Shown here in pieces: positions 60,499-64,000 of a stretch of 64,000 nucleotides of DNA. This stretch comes from Alphaproteobacteria bacterium PA4 (lineage in GTDB: Bacteria; Pseudomonadota; Alphaproteobacteria; Sphingomonadales; Sphingomonadaceae): the NCBI GenBank assembly GCA_002256005.1, contig NKIQ01000012.1:35098-99097 (forward strand), in the 5' to 3' direction. Under the pieces are notes generated by a model. That model was given only the letters and a program-made list of their open reading frames with translations, had not been told where the DNA came from and did not search any database. The position numbers and the translations under genes were made by a program. The number at the start of each line of letters is the position of its first letter. Position 1 is the first letter of the stretch.

Positions 60499-61083
60499 TC
60501 AGGGCGCCGGATTGGCCAGCGCCCCGGGTTCAACCCCCAGCAGCAGGTCCGATTCCTCGCCCGGCAGCAGCGAGAACACGCAGGTGTCACGGACATGGCC
60601 GGTCCAGGTGATCTTGTTCTGCCGCAGGATGCCGTCGAGCTTTGCGCCCAGCTTCCTGACCGCCGCCTGTGAGCGGGTGTTGCGGACGTCGACATCGAAG
60701 ACGATGCGAACGATGCCACAGGCGCGGGCATGGCCGATCATCAGGCGCTTCAACGCCAGGTTGAAACCGCTGCCGCGCACATCCGGGTGCAGGAAGGTGC
60801 CGCCGATGGCGACGACGCGATGGACCGGATCATGGTCGTACCAGCTGGTGCAGCCGACGAGCCGCTCACCGCGATGGACGGCATAGGCGCGGCGCGGGCC
60901 AGAGAGCATGCCCTCGAACGCCGGATCGAAATGCGCGCCGGCCATGGAATAGGGGTACATCACCCAGATGTCCTGGTCGGCCGCCGCCACCGCACGCAGC
61001 GCTTCGCGATGGTGTTCCGCCAGCGGCACCAGCCGAACCTCGCCGGCGGCGAGCGGCACGTAAAGCTCAGTCCTCGTCGTCAT
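60499..61083 (-). CDS. GNAT family N-acetyltransferase (RimJ/RimL-like)
   Basis: 194 residues from the ATG at 61083, overlapping the rbfA stop by 17 nt. The Acetyltransf_3 core is visible: IGGTFLHPDVRGSGFNLALK and 'DVDVRNTRSQAAVRKLGAKLDG'. It resembles RimJ/RimL enzymes that acetylate protein N-termini or amines, but the substrate is not given. Its overlap with rbfA suggests co-translation. It is not part of the usual rbfA-truB pair. Confidence 0.82.
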   Translation of the reverse strand: MTTRTELYVPLAAGEVRLVPLAEHHREALRAVAAADQDIWVMYPYSMAGAHFDPAFEGMLSGPRRAYAVHRGERLVGCTSWYDHDPVHRVVAIGGTFLHPDVRGSGFNLALKRLMIGHARACGIVRIVFDVDVRNTRSQAAVRKLGAKLDGILRQNKITWTGHVRDTCVFSLLPGEESDLLLGVEPGALANPAP

Positions 61084-61501
61084 AGTCCGACAGGGTCGGC
61101 AGCCGCACCTCCGGCTCCAGATCGCGGGCAATGGTCGGCCGGCGCAGGATGGCGTCGATGCGGGCGCCGGCGTCATAGCTTTCATCGGGGCGGAAGCGCA
61201 GGTCGGGCGTGTATTTCGTCGCCATGTGGCGGGCAACCTCGCCGCGCAGATAGCGGGCATGGCCGGCCAACGCCTTGACCACGGCCTGGTCATCGTCACC
61301 GCCCAGCGCCTTCACGAACACCGTGGCGTGGCGCAGGTCGGCGGTGACGCGCACTTCGCTGATCGACACGATCGTGCGCTGCAACAGTTCGTCACGCAGC
61401 TCGCCGCGGCCGATGACCTCGGCAAGCGCATGGCGCACCTGTTCACCGATGCGTTGCAGGCGGATCGAACGGCCTTGGGAATCGGGGGTGGAACGGGGCA
61501 T
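61067..61501 (-). CDS. rbfA: ribosome-binding factor A
   Basis: 144 residues. RbfA is a KH-type protein for 30S maturation. The N-terminus 'RLQRIGEQVRHALAEVIGRGELRDELL' (region) and the KH part 'SISEVRVTADLRHATVFVKAL' are standard. The C-terminus is 'RPDESYDAGARIDAILRR', as in the family. It follows infB with a 227-nt gap filled mainly by a repeat. Confidence 0.92.
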   Translation of the reverse strand: MPRSTPDSQGRSIRLQRIGEQVRHALAEVIGRGELRDELLQRTIVSISEVRVTADLRHATVFVKALGGDDDQAVVKALAGHARYLRGEVARHMATKYTPDLRFRPDESYDAGARIDAILRRPTIARDLEPEVRLPTLSDYDDED

Positions 61502-61611
61502 GGCGGGAGGTTAGTCGCTTCTATCGGACGAAAAAAGGGCAGCGGGGCAAAGCCGGTTCGGAACGCCTGTCCCGGATGCCACGCGGGATCGAACGACCCA
61601 ATTCAGGGCTT

Positions 61612-61701
61612 CGTCATGCTGAACTTGTTTCAGCATCCACCACGCTGCAGGAAAATGCGTCCCGATGGTGGAGTGGATGCTGAAACAAGTTCAGCATGAC
61701 G
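61612..61701. repeat. perfect 29-bp inverted repeat between infB and rbfA
   Basis: Arms 61612-61640 and 61673-61701 are perfect reverse complements, starting CGTCATGCTGAACTTGTTTC, with a 32-nt spacer. The sequence is a palindromic element type I recall from alphaproteobacterial spacers. It lies inside the infB-rbfA transcript and would form a very stable hairpin in the mRNA. Confidence 0.9.
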
Positions 61702-61728
61702 ATAGGCCTTAAGCGATAGCGAGCAAAC

Positions 61729-64000
61729 TCACAGCGTCCGCTCGCGCATCTCCACTTCGAACGTCTCGACGATATCGCCGACCTTCACGTCCGACGAATC
61801 CGCCAGCGTGATGCCGCATTCGAAACCCGACTTCACCTCGGCCACATCATCCTTGAAGCGGCGCAGCGAGGCGATCGAGCCATTGTAGATGATGACATCG
61901 TCGCGCATGACGCGCGCCCGCAGCGCCTTCTTGATGAAGCCCTCGGTGACGCGGATACCGGCGGCCTTGCCGGTCTTCCCGGCCTGGAACACGTCGAGCA
62001 CCAGCGCGCGGCCGACAACGGTTTCCAGCGCTTCCGGGCCGAGCTGGCCGGCCATCGCTGCCTTCACTTCGTCGATCAGGTCATAGATGACGTCGTAATA
62101 TTTCAGCGCCACGCCATCGCGCTGGGCGATTTCGCGGGCCTTGGCGTTGGCGCGAACGCCGAAACCGATCACCGGTGCGCCGCTGGCCTTGGCCAGGGTG
62201 ACATCGCTTTCGGTGATGCCGCCAGCGCCGGCGCTCAGCACCTTGGCCTTGATCAGGTCGGTGGAGATCTTGTTGATCGCCCCGGCAATGGCTTCGGCCG
62301 AGCCTTGCGTATCGGCCTTGATGACCAGCGGATAGGTCTGCGCCTTGGCCGCCCGCAGCACGCTGAACATGGTTTCGAGATTGGCCGGTTCCTGCTCGAT
62401 GCGCTTGGCATTGGCGAGGCCGGCGCGATAATCGGCAACCTCGCGCGCGCGGGCTTCGGTTTCGACAACCGTCACCACATCGCCGGCCATCGGCACGCCG
62501 GTCAGGCCGAGCACCTCCACCGGCATCGACGGCAGCGCTTCCTTGACCAGCGCGCCCTTGTCGTCGTTCAGCGCGCGGACCTTGCCCCATTCCTGGCCCA
62601 TGACGAAGATATCGCCACGCTTCAGCGTGCCGCGGCGGACGAGCACGGTGGCCAGCGGCCCCTTGCCCTTGTCCAGCCGCGCCTCGATCACCGTGCCTTC
62701 GGCGGCGCGATCGGGGTTGGCCTTCAGCTCCAGGATTTCGGCCTGCAGCAGGATCTTCTCGATCAGTTCGTCGAGCCCGGTCTTCTGGGTCGCCGACACT
62801 TCGACGTCCTGGACTTCGCCGCCCATCGATTCGACCTGCACGTCATATTGCAGCAGCGCCTGGCGGATCTTTTCGGCATTGGCGCCGGCCTTGTCCATCT
62901 TGTTGATGGCGACGATCATCGGCACGCCGGCGGCCTTGGTGTGATTGATGGCCTCGATGGTCTGCGGCATGATGCCGTCGTCCCAGGCCACGACCAGGAT
63001 GACGATGTCGGTGACACCGGCACCGCGGGCGCGCATGGCCGTGAAGGCTTCATGGCCCGGCGTGTCGAGGAAAGTGATCTTGTCCTTCGACTTCGTCACG
63101 ATCTGATAGGCGCCGATGTGCTGGGTGATGCCGCCGGCTTCGCCCTTCACCACATTGGTGCCGCGTAGCGCATCGAGCAGGCTGGTCTTGCCATGGTCGA
63201 CATGGCCCATGATCGTCACCACCGGCGGCCGCGGCAGCAGGTGATCATCGACATCGGCATCGCCGACCATGCCGATTTCGACATCGGATTCCGATACACG
63301 GATGATGTTGTGGCCGAATTCGGTCAGCACCAGTTCGGCGGTGTCCTGATCGATTTCATCGACGGCCGCGGCCGGCATGCCCATGCGGGCGAGCAGGCGC
63401 ACGACATTGGGGGTGCGCTCGGCCATGCGGTGCGCCAGTTCGGCGACGGTGATGCGATCGGGCACGGTGACATCGCGGACCTGCTTGGCCTGGGTGCCGA
63501 GCCGGCCGCGTTCCTTTTCACGGGCGCGGCGCAGCGCGGCAAGGCTGCGGGTGCGGGTGCTGTCATCGGCCTCCAGCGCGCGGGTCACGGTCAGCTTGCC
63601 GGACTGGCGGCGATCGTCGCCCATGCGCAGACGCGCCGGCTTGGCACCCAGGTCGGGCTTGCGGCCCGGCAGAGCGCGGACGCGCAGCCGCTCTTCTTCC
63701 TCGTCCAGCTCGACCAGCGTCATCGTCGCCGGGTCGGCGGGTACCGGATCGGGGCGGGTGGCGAGCTCTTCCTCGCGCAAGCGCTTTTCTTCCAGGCGCA
63801 GGCGCTCGGCCTCGGCGGCTTCGGCCTTGGCAGCTTCCTCGCGGATGCGGGCTTCCTCGGCGGCGCGCAGCCGGTCTTCCTCGGCCTGGCGCAGCAGCAG
63901 GGCCAGCCGCTCCTGCTGGGTCATGTTGCTCGGCGGCGCGCGGCGCGGTTCGGGCGCCGCCGGTCGTGCCGGCGGCCGGGCAGCCGGGCGGGCCGGGGCG
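61729..64000 (-). CDS. infB: translation initiation factor IF-2, N-terminus beyond the window
   Basis: At least 756 residues; the frame stays open past the right edge, and the visible start at 63924 is only an internal Met. A charged coiled region ([18 protein letters not shown] type) precedes the IF2_N-like domain '[25 protein letters not shown]' (region). The GTPase has [22 protein letters not shown] and NKMDK. The C-terminal domains continue to '[17 protein letters not shown]'. The N-terminal Ala/Pro/Arg-rich segment at the edge is typical of alphaproteobacterial IF-2. Confidence 0.95.
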   Translation of the reverse strand, partial: APARPAARPPARPAAPEPRRAPPSNMTQQERLALLLRQAEEDRLRAAEEARIREEAAKAEAAEAERLRLEEKRLREEELATRPDPVPADPATMTLVELDEEEERLRVRALPGRKPDLGAKPARLRMGDDRRQSGKLTVTRALEADDSTRTRSLAALRRAREKERGRLGTQAKQVRDVTVPDRITVAELAHRMAERTPNVVRLLARMGMPAAAVDEIDQDTAELVLTEFGHNIIRVSESDVEIGMVGDADVDDHLLPRPPVVTIMGHVDHGKTSLLDALRGTNVVKGEAGGITQHIGAYQIVTKSKDKITFLDTPGHEAFTAMRARGAGVTDIVILVVAWDDGIMPQTIEAINHTKAAGVPMIVAINKMDKAGANAEKIRQALLQYDVQVESMGGEVQDVEVSATQKTGLDELIEKILLQAEILELKANPDRAAEGTVIEARLDKGKGPLATVLVRRGTLKRGDIFVMGQEWGKVRALNDDKGALVKEALPSMPVEVLGLTGVPMAGDVVTVVETEARAREVADYRAGLANAKRIEQEPANLETMFSVLRAAKAQTYPLVIKADTQGSAEAIAGAINKISTDLIKAKVLSAGAGGITESDVTLAKASGAPVIGFGVRANAKAREIAQRDGVALKYYDVIYDLIDEVKAAMAGQLGPEALETVVGRALVLDVFQAGKTGKAAGIRVTEGFIKKALRARVMRDDVIIYNGSIASLRRFKDDVAEVKSGFECGITLADSSDVKVGDIVETFEVEMRERTL

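Overview
The window is GC-rich, densely coded DNA from an alphaproteobacterial chromosome, most likely Sphingomonadales (Sphingomonadaceae-like). Three things support this. The housekeeping genes and their order fit: rnc-era-recO-parC, metZ-apaG, bpt, and infB-rbfA-truB-rpsO-pnp. Short 'GACCCGGGACC' half-palindromes typical of alphaproteobacterial spacers occur. Start-codon and overlap style (ATGA/GTGA overlaps, TTG starts) also fits. The taxonomic call is an inference; there is no rRNA or tRNA gene here. No CRISPR array, transposase, integrase or complete prophage is visible.

Layout. 1-4.7 kb: an accessory metabolic cluster of unknown substrate (class A flavin monooxygenase cut by the window edge, MFS transporter, fumarate-reductase-type flavoprotein, methyltransferase, small partner protein). 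4.8-7 kb: a 2OG-Fe(II) oxygenase, then a minus-strand group of two tiny membrane proteins, an SPFH protein and a ribbon-helix-helix protein. 7-11.7 kb: rnc-era-recO-parC on the minus strand. 11.9-19.4 kb: pgi, bpt, ilvA, a 3-hydroxyisobutyrate-dehydrogenase-like enzyme with a GNAT, an unknown anchored protein and a secreted amidohydrolase. 19.5-25.8 kb: tamB and tamA (outer-membrane assembly). 25.9-27.4 kb: an S24/C2-like repressor divergent from two small genes. 27.6-32.2 kb: an RND efflux pair with a small membrane protein. 32.2-37.6 kb: GFA protein, D-aminoacylase-like enzyme, metZ-apaG, a LysR regulator and an EVE protein. 37.8-42.3 kb: panB, a YfgM-like protein, bamB and der. 42.5-55.8 kb: one giant autotransporter of about 4,400 residues. 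56.2-64 kb: infB-rbfA-truB-rpsO-pnp, interrupted by a GNAT and a HepT/MNT toxin-antitoxin pair.

Two themes stand out. First, envelope biogenesis is well represented: tamA/tamB, bamB, the YfgM-like protein and a very large autotransporter that probably depends on that machinery. Its passenger is built from about 34 autotransporter-associated beta-strand repeats, grouped by five spacer modules and four 'WDG...NWT' modules, with long direct repeats at DNA level. Second, the spacers carry several families of perfect or near-perfect inverted repeats: a 35-bp-arm REP-like element three times, a nested cruciform, a 29-bp-arm element and two half-palindromes. I see no clearly new multi-gene defence or signalling system. 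The most unusual objects are the giant autotransporter, the REP-like family and the insertion in the infB-pnp operon.
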